Positions 27,028 through 35,887 of a stretch of 64,000 nucleotides of DNA are shown here, in pieces. The notes beneath the pieces were generated by a model. That model saw nothing but the letters and a program-made list of their open reading frames with translations, did no database searches and was not told where the DNA came from. The stretch lies in the NCBI RefSeq assembly GCF_016793225.1, contig NZ_JAEUMN010000079.1, forward strand, positions 1 to 64,000, written 5' to 3'. The DNA comes from Phenylobacterium sp. Lineage in GTDB: Bacteria > Pseudomonadota > Alphaproteobacteria > Caulobacterales > Caulobacteraceae. The position numbers were made by a program, and so were the translations under genes. Each line of letters starts with the position of its first letter. Position 1 is the first letter of the stretch.

Positions 27028-27867
27028 CTATTCGCGCGCGGCCTCCTCCGCGCTCGCGGTCCGGCTGCCCGACACCGCGGTCATGCCTTCGGCCAGCGTC
27101 TGGGGCGCCAGCGGGTTCTGCATCAGGGCGATCGTCTCGCGGATGTAGCGGGCGTGGGTGACGATGCCGATCTCGAGCCGCTCGTTGTTCAGCTCCACCT
27201 GCTGCGTCAGAAGGCCGGCGATGAAGCCCGCCGGCGCCGGCGGGCCGTTGGACGCCTGCAGCACCGGCCCGGTCTGGAGCGGGCGGTTGATGAAGACGGG
27301 CCCGCCGGAGTTGCCGGGGAACACCGAGAAATCCAGGAGGAACGTCGGGAAAACCTTGGCCGGCGACAGCGGGTATGACGCGACCCGGCCCGAGCGCAGG
27401 ATGGGGAAGCCCGCCGAGTTGGCCGAGAGCCCGCGCGGGAAGCCCAGCGCCATCATCTCGTCGCCGGCGGTGACCCGGTAGGTTTCGAAGCTGTCCTCTG
27501 CGGCCAGGTAGTCCTGCGGAATGGCGGCCTTCGCGAACTCGGGCGGCGCCTTGATCACCATGGCCGCGACGTCGCGGTTCGGGTGGTGGGTCCAGAGCTC
27601 GGCCCCGTCGCCGTCGCGGATCTTCACCTGCTGCGGCGAGTAGCTCCACGAGCCGTCCGGGTTGGCGATGCGGTAGCCGATGCGGGCCGTGGCCCCGGGC
27701 ATCTTCTGCAGCACGTGGTTGGCGGTGATCAGGACCGTCCGCGGCTTGCCCTCCGGACCCGGCGCGGAGATCAGGAACCCCGTCCCGACGGTCCGCGTAC
27801 CGTCGCCGAGCGGCTGCTCCAGCTGCACCGTCGCGTGGATCAACTCGACCGCTAGGTCCATGACCAT
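27028..27867 (-). CDS. trypsin-like serine protease, cytosolic form
   Basis: 279 residues. Chymotrypsin-fold triad: His in LITANHVL, Asp in NRDVAAMV, Ser in VFPGNSGGPVF. It lacks a signal peptide and PDZ domains, so it is not a DegP. The first residues (MVMDLAVELIHATVQLEQPLGDGTRTVGTGFLI in outline) match stand-alone trypsin-like proteins seen widely in proteobacteria. Substrate unknown. Convergent with the MaoC gene (18-nt gap). Confidence 0.85.
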   Translation of the reverse strand: MVMDLAVELIHATVQLEQPLGDGTRTVGTGFLISAPGPEGKPRTVLITANHVLQKMPGATARIGYRIANPDGSWSYSPQQVKIRDGDGAELWTHHPNRDVAAMVIKAPPEFAKAAIPQDYLAAEDSFETYRVTAGDEMMALGFPRGLSANSAGFPILRSGRVASYPLSPAKVFPTFLLDFSVFPGNSGGPVFINRPLQTGPVLQASNGPPAPAGFIAGLLTQQVELNNERLEIGIVTHARYIRETIALMQNPLAPQTLAEGMTAVSGSRTASAEEAARE

Positions 27868-28051
27868 GGGTGGCCCCTGATACTCGATGCCCCGACCGCG
27901 TCATTGATGCGCGACGCAGATGCACAAGGAGTGAATCACAGAAGGATTTGCGCCTACAAGTCGCCACATTGGCCTGCGCGGAAGCGCCGCGCGCGGCGGC
28001 GTACGCCATCGGCGCTTGAGCGCCGGCCCGAGAGGCCGCATCTAGCGCGCC

Positions 28052-30139
28052 ATGACCCTGCCCACGCCCCCCGTCGCCCCCAAGGTCCCCAAGCGGATCG
28101 AGCAGCTCGGGCGCGTGCGCGTGGACGACTACGCCTGGATGAAGGACGACAACTGGCAGCAGGTCCTGCGCGACCCCAAGACGCTGCGCGAGGACGTCCG
28201 CGTCCACCTCGAGGCCGAGAACGCCTACACCAAGGCCGTGCTCGCGCAGACCGAGGCGCTGCAGGCGCAGCTGTTCGCCGAGATGAAGGGGCGCATCAAG
28301 GAGGACGACTCCTCGGTCCCCTCGCCCGACGGCCCGTTCGAGTACTACGTCCGCTACGCCCTGGGCGCCGAGCACCCCGTCCACGCCCGCCGCCCGCGCG
28401 GCGCCGAAGCCGGCGAAGAGGTGCTGCTCGACGAGGAGGCCATGTCCAAGGACAAGGCCTACTTCCATGTGGGGCACGCCGCGCACAGCCCCGACCACGC
28501 CCTCTACGCCTGGGCGGCCGACGAGCAGGGCAGCGAGTACTACACGGTCCGCGTGAGGGACCTCTCCACCGGCCAGGCGCTCGGCGCGGCCATGGAGAGC
28601 GCCTGCGGCGACTTCGTGTTCTCCCCGGACAGCCAGTGGCTCTTCTGGACCTGGCGCGACGAGAACGCGCGCCCGGCCAAGGTCTTCCGCCGCCCCGCCC
28701 GCGGCGGCGAGGACGTGCTGATCTACGAGGAGCCCGACGACGGCATGTTCCTGGGCGTGGGCGTGACCGCCGACGACAGCCACATCCTGATCCAGGTCGG
28801 CAACCAGGAAACCACCGAGGTGCTGGTGATCCCCGCCGCCGACCCGACGGCGACGCCCGTCGTCGCCGAGCCGCGGCGCGCGGGCGTGAAGTACGGCCTG
28901 GACCACTGGACCGACCGCTGGGTGGTCCGCACAAACGCCGACGGCGCCGTCGACTTCAAGCTGTGCGTCTCCGAGGCCTCGGTTCCGGCGAAGGCGACCT
29001 GGCGCGACTGGATCGGCCACCGGCCCGGCCGGTACATCACGGGTTTCGCGGCCTACGCCGGCCACCTCGTCCGCGCCGAGCGGGTGAACGCGCTCGACCG
29101 GCTGGTGGTGACGGCCCGTGACGGCGGCGAGCACATCGTCGCCTTCGACGAAGAGGCCTACGCGCTGAACCTCGAGGGCGGCTACGAGTACGAGACGACG
29201 ACCACGCGCTTCGTCTACCAGTCGCCCACCACGCCCCGGCAGTGGTTCGACTACGACATGGCCACGCGCGAGCGCGCGCTGCGCAAGACCCAGGAGGTTC
29301 CCTCGGGCCACGATCCTGCGCGCTACGTCGCGCGCCGGCTTCTCGCCCGCGCCGAGGACGGCGCCGAGGTCCCGATCACGCTCCTGATGCTGAAGGACAC
29401 GCCGCGTGACGGATCAGCGCCCGTGCTGCTCTACGGCTACGGCAGCTACGGCATCGCGATGGAGCCCAGCTTCTCCATCCGCAACCTCAGCCTCGTGGAT
29501 CGCGGCTGGATCTGGGCCACGGCGCACATCCGGGGCGGTTCGGACAAGGGCTGGGGCTGGTTCCTCGACGGGCGCAAGGAGAAGAAGCCCAACACCTTCA
29601 CCGACTTCATCGCCTGCGCCGAGCACCTGATCGCGGAAGGCTACGCCTCGAAGGGCCGGATCGCGGCCTACGGCGGCTCGGCGGGCGGCATGCTGATGGG
29701 CGCGGTCGCCAACCTGCGCCCGGACCTCTGGGGCGCGATCATCGCCGCCGTGCCCTTCGTCGACGTGCTCAACACCATGAGCGACACCACCCTGCCGCTG
29801 ACGCCGCCCGAGTGGCCGGAGTGGGGCAACCCGATCGAGGACCCCGCCGCCTACGACCTGATCGCGAGCTACAGCCCCTACGACCAGGTGAGCGCCCGCG
29901 CCTACCCGCCCATCCTGGCCACCGGAGGCTTGTCCGACCCGCGCGTCACCTACTGGGAGCCACAGAAGTGGGTCGCCAGGCTGCGCGAACACACCACGGG
30001 CGACGCCCCGATCCTGCTCAAGATCAACATGGAGGCCGGCCACGGGGGCGCCTCCGGCCGCTTCGACTTCCTGAAGGAGATCGCCCTCGACTACGCCTTC
30101 GCCATCTGGGCGATGGAGGGGAGCTGGAAGGCGCAATGA
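28052..30139 (+). CDS. ptrB: oligopeptidase B-type S9 peptidase
   Basis: 695 residues, no signal peptide. The N-terminal beta-propeller starts RIEQLGRVRVDDYAWMKDDNW, as in oligopeptidase B. The catalytic domain has Ser in AAYGGSAGGMLMGAV, the GSYGIAMEPSFSI and AHIRGGSDKGWGWF segments, and a late His in EAGHGGASGRF. It would cut after Arg or Lys in short peptides. The stop overlaps the GNAT start (ATGA), so the two are coupled. Confidence 0.92.
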   Translation: MTLPTPPVAPKVPKRIEQLGRVRVDDYAWMKDDNWQQVLRDPKTLREDVRVHLEAENAYTKAVLAQTEALQAQLFAEMKGRIKEDDSSVPSPDGPFEYYVRYALGAEHPVHARRPRGAEAGEEVLLDEEAMSKDKAYFHVGHAAHSPDHALYAWAADEQGSEYYTVRVRDLSTGQALGAAMESACGDFVFSPDSQWLFWTWRDENARPAKVFRRPARGGEDVLIYEEPDDGMFLGVGVTADDSHILIQVGNQETTEVLVIPAADPTATPVVAEPRRAGVKYGLDHWTDRWVVRTNADGAVDFKLCVSEASVPAKATWRDWIGHRPGRYITGFAAYAGHLVRAERVNALDRLVVTARDGGEHIVAFDEEAYALNLEGGYEYETTTTRFVYQSPTTPRQWFDYDMATRERALRKTQEVPSGHDPARYVARRLLARAEDGAEVPITLLMLKDTPRDGSAPVLLYGYGSYGIAMEPSFSIRNLSLVDRGWIWATAHIRGGSDKGWGWFLDGRKEKKPNTFTDFIACAEHLIAEGYASKGRIAAYGGSAGGMLMGAVANLRPDLWGAIIAAVPFVDVLNTMSDTTLPLTPPEWPEWGNPIEDPAAYDLIASYSPYDQVSARAYPPILATGGLSDPRVTYWEPQKWVARLREHTTGDAPILLKINMEAGHGGASGRFDFLKEIALDYAFAIWAMEGSWKAQ

Positions 30140-30681
30140 TCATCCGGGCGGCGACAGCCGGAGACGCCGAGGCGCTGGCGGCCATCTACGGCCATCATGT
30201 CCTGCATGGGCTCGGGACGTTCGAGGAAGAGCCTCCGACCGCCGCGGAGATGGAGCGCCGACGCGCCGCTCTCGCGAGCCTGGGACTGCCCTACTGCGTC
30301 GCCGAGGCCGACGGGAGGGTCCTGGGCTTCGCCTACGCCGGCCCGTTCCGCCTGCGGGAGGCCTACCGCTACACGCTGGAGGACAGCGTCTATGTGGCCC
30401 CCGACGCGATCGGCCGGGGCGTCGGGCGCGCCGTCCTGAGCGCTGTGATCGAGGCCTGCGAAGGCCTGGGCGTGCGCCAGCTCGTGGCGGTGATCGGCGA
30501 CAGCGGCAACGCCGGCTCGATCGGCCTGCACGCCGCGCTGGGCTTCACGCACCAGGGCGTGGGCCGCAGCTTCGGGTTCAAGCACGGGCGCTGGGTCGAC
30601 ATCGTCTGGATGCAGAAGGCGCTCAACGGCGGTGATCAGACCCCGCCCGGCGGTCCGGGCGTCAGGCTCTCGGGGCACTAG
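30136..30681 (+). CDS. GNAT acetyltransferase (phosphinothricin-acetyltransferase-like)
   Basis: 181 residues from ATG 30136 overlapping the peptidase stop. GNAT fold with the acetyl-CoA loop DAIGRGVGRAVLSAVIEAC. It matches the phosphinothricin/methionine-sulfoximine acetyltransferase group (AATAGDAEALAAIYGHHVLHGLGTFEEEPPT in outline; ENAGSIGLHAALGF-type; HGRWVDIVWMQ). It probably acetylates an amino-acid-like amine. Confidence in the family is high; substrate unknown. Confidence 0.88.
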   Translation: MIIRAATAGDAEALAAIYGHHVLHGLGTFEEEPPTAAEMERRRAALASLGLPYCVAEADGRVLGFAYAGPFRLREAYRYTLEDSVYVAPDAIGRGVGRAVLSAVIEACEGLGVRQLVAVIGDSGNAGSIGLHAALGFTHQGVGRSFGFKHGRWVDIVWMQKALNGGDQTPPGGPGVRLSGH

Positions 30682-30833
30682 CGCAAGTCTTCGCGCGTAG
30701 GGCGAGAGAAGAGACAAGAAATACGCCTGAGAGGCGGCACAATCACCCTTATGTACTTGTACGTAATTGCTTAACTGCGCTTGCTGCCGCAAGAATTGCG
30801 CGCCGGCGGGGACCGGCGCGGAATGCAGATTAG

Positions 30834-32345
30834 ATGGCTGGGTTGTGGACGGGAAAACGCACAACCGGCGTGGTCACGAACTCGGCGCTGGCGCCCGGCA
30901 CGGTCCGGGCCCACGTGCTGGCCGTTGGGCTCTCGGCGCTCCTCGCGGCCGCCGCCTATGCCCTTCGCCCGGTCTTCGGCCACTCGGTGTATCTGCTCGG
31001 CGCGCCCGTGCTGCTGGCCTGCGCGTGGTTCGGCGGACCGCTTTCGGCGGCCCTCGCCACAGCGCTTCTCGCGGCGGCCGGCCTCTGGCTGGACACCTTC
31101 ACGGGCCTGCCCCTCGCCGAGCGGATCGGCCGCGCCGCCGTCTTCGTGATCACAGGCCTGGCCGTCACCGCGGGGGCCAGGGTCGTCTTCGCCCAGCGGC
31201 GCGCCGCAGCCGAGCTGATCGCTGATCAGGCGGAACGCGAGGCGCTTCTGCAGGCGGGCCTCGAGATCGTCGCCGACGCCCTGGTCCTGACCGACGAGGG
31301 CGGGGTCATCCAGAGCTTCAGCGAGTCGGCCGAACGGGTCTTCGGCTGGACCGCGGCCGAGGTGGTGGGGACCAGCTTCAGCCGGCTCATGCCGCCTGGG
31401 GAGGACGCCGCGCTGACCGGCGACGGCGACGACCCCGACGGCAGCACGCGCCAGCTCACGGGACGGCGCCGGACCGGCGAGACCTTCCCCATGGAGGTGC
31501 GCGTCGGCGCCGTGCGCTCCGGCGGCCGCCGGCTGTTCACCATCGTCGTGCGCGACCTCACCTCGGTGCAGGCGGCGGAGCGCCGGAACGAAGAGCTGCG
31601 CGCCCAGCTCGCGCACGTGTGGAGCGCCCACTCGATGGGCGAGATGGCGCAGGTGCTGGCCCATGAGCTCAACCAGCCGTTGTCAGCCGTCGCCAACTAC
31701 CTTCGCGCCGCGCGCAACATGATCGCCAAAATGGAGCTCCGGAACGACGATCTGGTGGACGCCGTGAGCCGGGCCGGGGACCAGGCCGTTCGCGCGGGCG
31801 AGATCATCCGGACGCTGCGCGACCTTGCGACTCGCGGCGGCGCACTGCAGAAGCCGGAGAGCCTCGGCGCGATCATTCGCGAGGTGGACTTCATCATCGC
31901 GCTGATGGCGCGGGACGCCCATGCGCGCGTCGTCTACGATCTCCACAAGGGCGACGACGTGGTGATCGCTGACCGCATCCAGATACAACAACTGATCGTC
32001 AACCTCGCGAGAAATGCAATCGAAGCTATCGCGAAGTACCCGCGTCGCCAGCTCAACATTTCGACGCACGTTGATTCTCGAAACCAGATCCTGACGACTG
32101 TGGAGGACAGTGGTCCCGGGATCGACCCGAGCGTCGTAGACCGCCTCTTTCAACCACTCGCGAGCACAAAGCCCGAAGGAATGGGGCTGGGCCTGTCGAT
32201 TTCCAGTGCTATAGTCGAAAACCATAGGGGACGGATCTGGGTCGAGCCTAGCCGTCTGGGCGGCGCCGCCTTCTGTTTTGTATTGGCGCGGGCAGGTGCG
32301 GATGATGAACTCAGCGGCCGAGCGGACGGTGTTCGTCGTCGATGA
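30834..32345 (+). CDS. FixL-like membrane histidine kinase lacking the haem histidine
   Basis: 503 residues. Three or four N-terminal transmembrane helices (about 20-120; HVLAVGLSALLAAAAYAL, LLGAPVLLACAWFGG, ALATALLAAAGLWL, AAVFVITGLAVTAGA), then a PAS domain (about 135-255), then HisKA with H-box AQVLAHELNQPLSAVANYL and HATPase (NLARNAIEAI, DSGPGIDPSV, GMGLGLSIS). The PAS resembles FixL, with GRRRTGETFPMEVRVGAVRSGGRRLF, but where FixL has the haem-binding His (just after LMP) this protein reads PPGEDAALTGDGDDPDG without any His. So oxygen sensing by haem is unlikely. Paired with the FixJ-like gene that follows. Confidence 0.88.
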   Translation: MAGLWTGKRTTGVVTNSALAPGTVRAHVLAVGLSALLAAAAYALRPVFGHSVYLLGAPVLLACAWFGGPLSAALATALLAAAGLWLDTFTGLPLAERIGRAAVFVITGLAVTAGARVVFAQRRAAAELIADQAEREALLQAGLEIVADALVLTDEGGVIQSFSESAERVFGWTAAEVVGTSFSRLMPPGEDAALTGDGDDPDGSTRQLTGRRRTGETFPMEVRVGAVRSGGRRLFTIVVRDLTSVQAAERRNEELRAQLAHVWSAHSMGEMAQVLAHELNQPLSAVANYLRAARNMIAKMELRNDDLVDAVSRAGDQAVRAGEIIRTLRDLATRGGALQKPESLGAIIREVDFIIALMARDAHARVVYDLHKGDDVVIADRIQIQQLIVNLARNAIEAIAKYPRRQLNISTHVDSRNQILTTVEDSGPGIDPSVVDRLFQPLASTKPEGMGLGLSISSAIVENHRGRIWVEPSRLGGAAFCFVLARAGADDELSGRADGVRRR

Positions 32346-32922
32346 CGACGATGCAGCCCGGGATTCGCTGGTCGTGCTGCTGAAGTCGGACGGGCTGTCG
32401 GCCTCTCCGTTCGCGTCGGCCTCGGACTTCCTCTCCACCTTCGACGCCCAGTCGCGCGGCTGCATCGTGAGCGACCTGCGGATGCCCGGCATGGACGGGA
32501 TCGAGCTGATCCGGGCGCTGAAGGGGCTGGGCAGCGCACTACCGGTGATAGTGATCACCGGCCACGCGGACGTCAGCCGGGCCGTGGACGCCATGAAGGC
32601 CGGAGCCTCGGACTTCATCGAGAAGCCGTTCGAGAGCGAGCTGATCCTGCGCGTCGTGCGCGCCTGCATGGAAGAGAACGACGCGGCCGTCGATGCGGGC
32701 GCGGCGAAGAGCCGCGTGCTGCGGCGGCTCGAGAGCCTCACCGCGCGGGAGCGGCAGGTGCTGGACCTGATCGTGGCGGGCGACAGCAACAAGATGATCG
32801 CCGCGAAGCTGGAGATCAGCCCGCGGACGGTCGAGATCTATCGCGCCAACGTCATGTCGAAGATGCGCGCGGACAGCCTGTCGGACCTCATCCGCTCCAC
32901 CATCACCGCCGGCGCCGCTTAG
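32302..32922 (+). CDS. FixJ-like two-component response regulator
   Basis: 206 residues from ATG 32302, overlapping the kinase gene by 44 nt in a different frame. Receiver domain (FVVDDDDAARDSL, phosphorylated Asp in CIVSDLRMPGMDG, Thr in VITGHADV, Lys in FIEKPFESE) followed by a LuxR/GerE helix-turn-helix (LTARERQVLDLIVAGDSNKMIA, then SPRTVEIYRANVM). Partner of the upstream kinase. Its targets are not visible; I saw no FixK-type box nearby. Confidence 0.92.
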   Translation: MMNSAAERTVFVVDDDDAARDSLVVLLKSDGLSASPFASASDFLSTFDAQSRGCIVSDLRMPGMDGIELIRALKGLGSALPVIVITGHADVSRAVDAMKAGASDFIEKPFESELILRVVRACMEENDAAVDAGAAKSRVLRRLESLTARERQVLDLIVAGDSNKMIAAKLEISPRTVEIYRANVMSKMRADSLSDLIRSTITAGAA

Positions 32923-32928
32923 GGCCCG

Positions 32929-33663
32929 TCAGGCCCTCGGCAGCACCAGGGTCGCCGTCGTGCCGCGGCCCTCGGCCGAGGCCAGCTTCAGCGCGCCGCC
33001 GGCGTCCCGGCAGAAGGCGGTGACGCCGGCGAGGCCCAGCCCTGTGCCGCCGCGCCCGGCGCGGGTGGTGAAGTAGGCGTCGGCGCAGCGCGCCAGCACG
33101 TGCGGCGGCATGCCGACCCCGTCGTCGACGACCGACAGCGCGACGTAGCGCCCGGGTCGCACGCCCAGCTCGGCGGCGGCGGCAGGATCGAGGTCGGCGG
33201 CGTCCGCCTGCAGGCGCACGGCGCCGCCCCGGGGCAGCGCGTGGCCGGCGTTGATGCACAGGTTCAGCAGCGCAGAGTCCAGGTCTCCGCGGTCCGCGCG
33301 ACAGGCCAGCGGCTCGCGCAGGCCCAGCGCCACGCAGGTCACGCCCGTCGCGGTGGAGACGTTCGCCAGGCGCGCCGCCGCCGTCAGCGCCTCGGCGCAG
33401 TCGACCTGGCCGCTCGGGGCGGCCTGCGGCCTCTCGGCGCCGGCCATCATGCGGGCCAGCAGCTCCGCGCCCTTCTCGGCCGCTTCCAGGGCGATGGAGG
33501 CGAGTTCGCGCGCGTCGCCGCCCTGGGGCAGTTGCCGGGCCAGGGCCTCGTTCGCGGCGATGATGACGCCCAGCAGGTTGTTGAAGTCGTGGGCCGCGGT
33601 GGCCGCGCCGCCGCCCCGCCCTGTCCGTGTTTCCAGAAGCTCCGCGAAGCCGTCGAAGGCCAT
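32929..33663 (-). CDS. soluble CckA-like histidine kinase core
   Basis: 244 residues. It begins almost directly with the H-box AAHDFNNLLGVIIAANEAL, the type found in CckA and other hybrid kinases, then the ATPase domain (N-box LDSALLNLCINAGHALP, ALSVVDDGVGMPP, GTGLGLAGVTAFCRDAGG). There is no sensor, membrane segment or receiver. It may phosphorylate, or act as a phosphatase on, the neighbouring CtrA-family regulator or the single receiver. Convergent with the FixJ-like gene, 6 nt apart. Confidence 0.82.
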   Translation of the reverse strand: MAFDGFAELLETRTGRGGGAATAAHDFNNLLGVIIAANEALARQLPQGGDARELASIALEAAEKGAELLARMMAGAERPQAAPSGQVDCAEALTAAARLANVSTATGVTCVALGLREPLACRADRGDLDSALLNLCINAGHALPRGGAVRLQADAADLDPAAAAELGVRPGRYVALSVVDDGVGMPPHVLARCADAYFTTRAGRGGTGLGLAGVTAFCRDAGGALKLASAEGRGTTATLVLPRA

Positions 33664-33748
33664 GCGCGTCCCCTACCCGATAATGGCCGGAATGCGGCCG
33701 TCCAAGCGACTCAAGACACACGCTGCGGCGGATATCACCCCGTCACGA

Positions 33749-33760
33749 CTACCTAGGTAG
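33749..33760. promoter_or_regulatory. palindrome upstream of the CckA-like kinase gene
   Basis: CTACCTAGGTAG is a perfect 12-bp palindrome, overlapping a second inverted repeat TAGGTA-GGTC-TACCTA. It is 86 bp upstream of the kinase start, a reasonable operator position. Binding protein unknown. Confidence 0.45.
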
Positions 33761-33805
33761 GTCTACCTATGGCGACCTGCCGCAGCTCCGGCGTGGCCTG
33801 GCCCC

Positions 33806-33846
33806 CAAAAAGAGGCGGCCGACCCTCGCATGGAGGGGTCGGCCGC
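33806..33846 (-). terminator. intrinsic terminator after the CtrA-like gene
   Basis: On the minus strand a GC-rich stem (GCGGCCGACCC.../...GGGTCGGCCGC, one bulged base, 33815-33846) is followed by CTCTTTTTGG. It lies 28 bp past the CtrA-like stop. Confidence 0.85.
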
Positions 33847-33873
33847 AGGGTGCTGACGGTGTGAAGTGTGGGA

Positions 33874-34569
33874 TCAGGCGGCGAGGCGTTCGCTCTTGGC
33901 GTCGCGCAGCATGTAGCCGCCGCCCCAGACGGTCTCGATCTGGCTGTCGCCGCCCGATGCGGCGGCGATCTTCTTGCGCAGCTTGCAGATGAAGACGTCG
34001 ATGATCTTGATCTCGGGCTCGCTGATCCCGTTGTAGAGGTGGTTCAGGCACTGCTCCTTGGTGAGCACGCTGTTCTTCCGCAACGAGAGCAGTTCCAGCA
34101 TCTTGTACTCGCTGGGCGTCAGGTGGATCGCCGCGCCCTTCACCTCGACGGTGCGGGTGTTCATGTTGAGCGCGATCGCGCCGGTGCGGATGATCGACTC
34201 CGTGTGGCCCCGGGAGCGGCGGACGACGGCGTTCAGCCGGGCCGCCAGTTCGGCCTTGTGGAACGGCTTGGTCATGTAGTCGTCGGCGCCGGCCGCCAGC
34301 GCGGCCACCTTCGAGTCCACGTCAGCGGCGCCGGTGAGCATGATCACGGGCGTGGACACCTTGCGCATGCGCATCTCGCGCAACACGTCGGCCCCGCTGA
34401 TGTCCTCGAGGTCGAGGTCGAGGAGCACCACGTCGTAGTCGTAGAGTTCGACCAGTTCGATGGCCTCCTCCCCGGACGCGGTGACGGCGAGGTTGTGCCC
34501 CTCGGCCTTGAGGATCAGTTCCAGGCTCCGCACGGCGGAGGCGTTGTCTTCGACGACCAGAATGAACAC
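33874..34569 (-). CDS. CtrA-family response regulator (paralogue)
   Basis: 231 residues from a GTG start, exactly the length of Caulobacter CtrA. OmpR-type architecture: receiver (FILVVEDNASAVRSLELIL, Asp in VVLLDLDLEDISG, YMTKPFHKAEL) and winged helix (HLTPSEYKMLELLSLRKNSVLTKEQ and KIIDVFICKLRKKIAA in pieces, VWGGGYMLRD). From memory of CtrA the output domain is very similar, but the receiver differs clearly, so I take it as a paralogue rather than the orthologous master regulator. It ends in Ala-Ala, as CtrA does, a possible ClpXP tag. The single receiver gene upstream is 2 nt away, so they form an operon. Confidence 0.85.
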   Translation of the reverse strand: MFILVVEDNASAVRSLELILKAEGHNLAVTASGEEAIELVELYDYDVVLLDLDLEDISGADVLREMRMRKVSTPVIMLTGAADVDSKVAALAAGADDYMTKPFHKAELAARLNAVVRRSRGHTESIIRTGAIALNMNTRTVEVKGAAIHLTPSEYKMLELLSLRKNSVLTKEQCLNHLYNGISEPEIKIIDVFICKLRKKIAAASGGDSQIETVWGGGYMLRDAKSERLAA

Positions 34570-34571
34570 GG

Positions 34572-35096
34572 CTAGCCCCCTAAGGCGGTTTGCGGTTGGA
34601 CGGATGGATGGGCGGCGCCGCCGGCGATCACCGACTGCGACATCTTGACGAGCTCCGACATGCGGAACGGCTTGGCGAGCACCTCATCGGCGCCGAGATG
34701 CTTGGCCCAGCTCAGGTAATCGGCGCCGCGCGCGCGGCCGGCTCCGGAGATGGCGATGATCTTGGGCGGGCGCGCCACCTGCTTCATGGCGCGGATCGCG
34801 CCGATGCCCTCGATGTCGGGCATCACGATGTCGGTGACCACCAGATCCGGCCGGTGGGCGCTGGCGAGGCGGATCCCCTTGCGCCCGTTGTCGGCCGCCA
34901 CCACGCCAAAGCCCGCCTGCTGGAAGGCCATGGACATGAGGCGCAGCAGCGCCGGGTCGTCGTCGATGATCAGGACTCTGCCGCCCACTCCAGCCCCCAG
35001 GCTCGGCCCTGCGGAGTGAGCGCTCGGGAGACCCTCGGGCAGCCCTTCACGGGGCGTCCGAAGCCTTCTCCACCGCGTCCTTCCGCCGGTGTTCAC
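34572..35096 (-). CDS. single-domain response regulator
   Basis: 174 residues if the GTG at 35096 is used. The receiver itself starts at about residue 40 (GRVLIIDDDPALLRLMSMAF; Asp in LVVTDIVMPDIEGI; Ser in IIAISGAGRA; Lys in VLAKPFRMSEL). No output domain. The first 38 residues are not conserved in this family and no ribosome site precedes 35096, so the true start may be the GTG at 34988, which follows a G-rich stretch. Likely a phospho-shuttle in the same pathway as the CtrA-like regulator downstream. Confidence 0.82.
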   Translation of the reverse strand: MNTGGRTRWRRLRTPREGLPEGLPSAHSAGPSLGAGVGGRVLIIDDDPALLRLMSMAFQQAGFGVVAADNGRKGIRLASAHRPDLVVTDIVMPDIEGIGAIRAMKQVARPPKIIAISGAGRARGADYLSWAKHLGADEVLAKPFRMSELVKMSQSVIAGGAAHPSVQPQTALGG

Positions 35097-35246
35097 TATG
35101 GTTAACGAGAAAGAACCACAGTGATTCGCGGGCTGGAAATCCGTGACGAATCCTTAGGTAGATTCACGTGTGACCGGCTGTCGCATGAACCGTGAGTGGT
35201 GGTCCGCCGCCAGGAGCGCCCGCGCGGGCGGCCGGTCGGAAAGCCG

Positions 35247-35320
35247 TGGCTGGGGAACTAGGACTCGAACCTAGAATAACGGTACCAAAAACCGCTGTGT
35301 TACCATTACACCATTCCCCA
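35247..35320 (-). tRNA. tRNA-Gln (TTG)
   Basis: 74 nt on the minus strand including an encoded CCA. Acceptor TGGGGAA/TTCCCCA, D-arm GGTGTAATGGTAACAC, anticodon loop TTTTGGT with TTG, and T-arm CTAGGTTCGAGTCCTAG are all present. Confidence 0.96.
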
Positions 35321-35466
35321 GCAGGAACGGTCACCGGAGGGGGTCCACCCCCTCGGGAGCGGGGGAAATAGCCTACCGGACCGACGGATGCAACGCCTCT
35401 GACGGCGCCGGTTTTCCGCGCGCTTGCGAGGCCTGGAACCCTCCTCTATAAGCCCCTCCTCCAAGT

Positions 35467-35543
35467 CGGAGTGTGGCTCAGTCTGGTAGAGCACCGCGTT
35501 CGGGACGCGGGGGTCGCAGGTTCAAATCCTGCCACTCCGACCA
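35467..35543 (+). tRNA. tRNA-Pro (CGG)
   Basis: 77 nt with encoded CCA. Acceptor CGGAGTG/CACTCCG, D-arm GCTCAGTCTGGTAGAGC, anticodon loop TTCGGGA (CGG), T-arm CGCAGGTTCAAATCCTGC. The foreign-looking gene pair begins 345 bp downstream, tRNA 3' ends being common integration points. Confidence 0.96.
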
Positions 35544-35887
35544 TCATTCTTCCCCGATATCCCGGGGAGACATCCTTCCCGCCAATGGATGACAAGACGC
35601 CCGCGCATCACGTGGGCGCCGTTGGGCGCGTGCGACGCCGTAGGCGGCGCGAAGCGTCGTCCTCACGCGTGCTTCAAGACCTGCTTGGGCCAATAATGTT
35701 CTACTTCTGTTCTTGACAACTTCGCCGCGATGTGCTCTGATGCGGGTCAGGATCAGCGCCTTGTCATCCGCGCAGCGGACACGTCGAGCCGCCAAGATTC
35801 CGGTCATCTGAGCTTTCAGGCCTGGGCGGGGATGCCGCGCGGGTACAGCCCGCCTTGAGCGGCGCACCAGCCTCATGGAGATATCTG
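35544..35887. other. region between tRNA-Pro and the toxin-like gene
   Basis: 344 bp with lower GC than the rest. No tRNA-Pro 3' duplicate or integrase was found. TTGACA (35713-35718) and TCTGAT (35736-35741), 17 bp apart, make a plausible promoter for the gene at 35888. I see nothing else. Confidence 0.4.
35713..35741 (+). promoter_or_regulatory. candidate sigma-70-type promoter
   Basis: TTGACA, 17-nt spacer, TCTGAT, about 145 bp before the toxin-like gene. The -35 is perfect, the -10 imperfect. Confidence 0.45.

Noticed and set aside
35544-35887. Integrated element with att sites after tRNA-Pro
   Set aside because: I found no integrase and no repeat of the tRNA 3' end, so only a possible transferred gene pair is claimed, not a mobile element.
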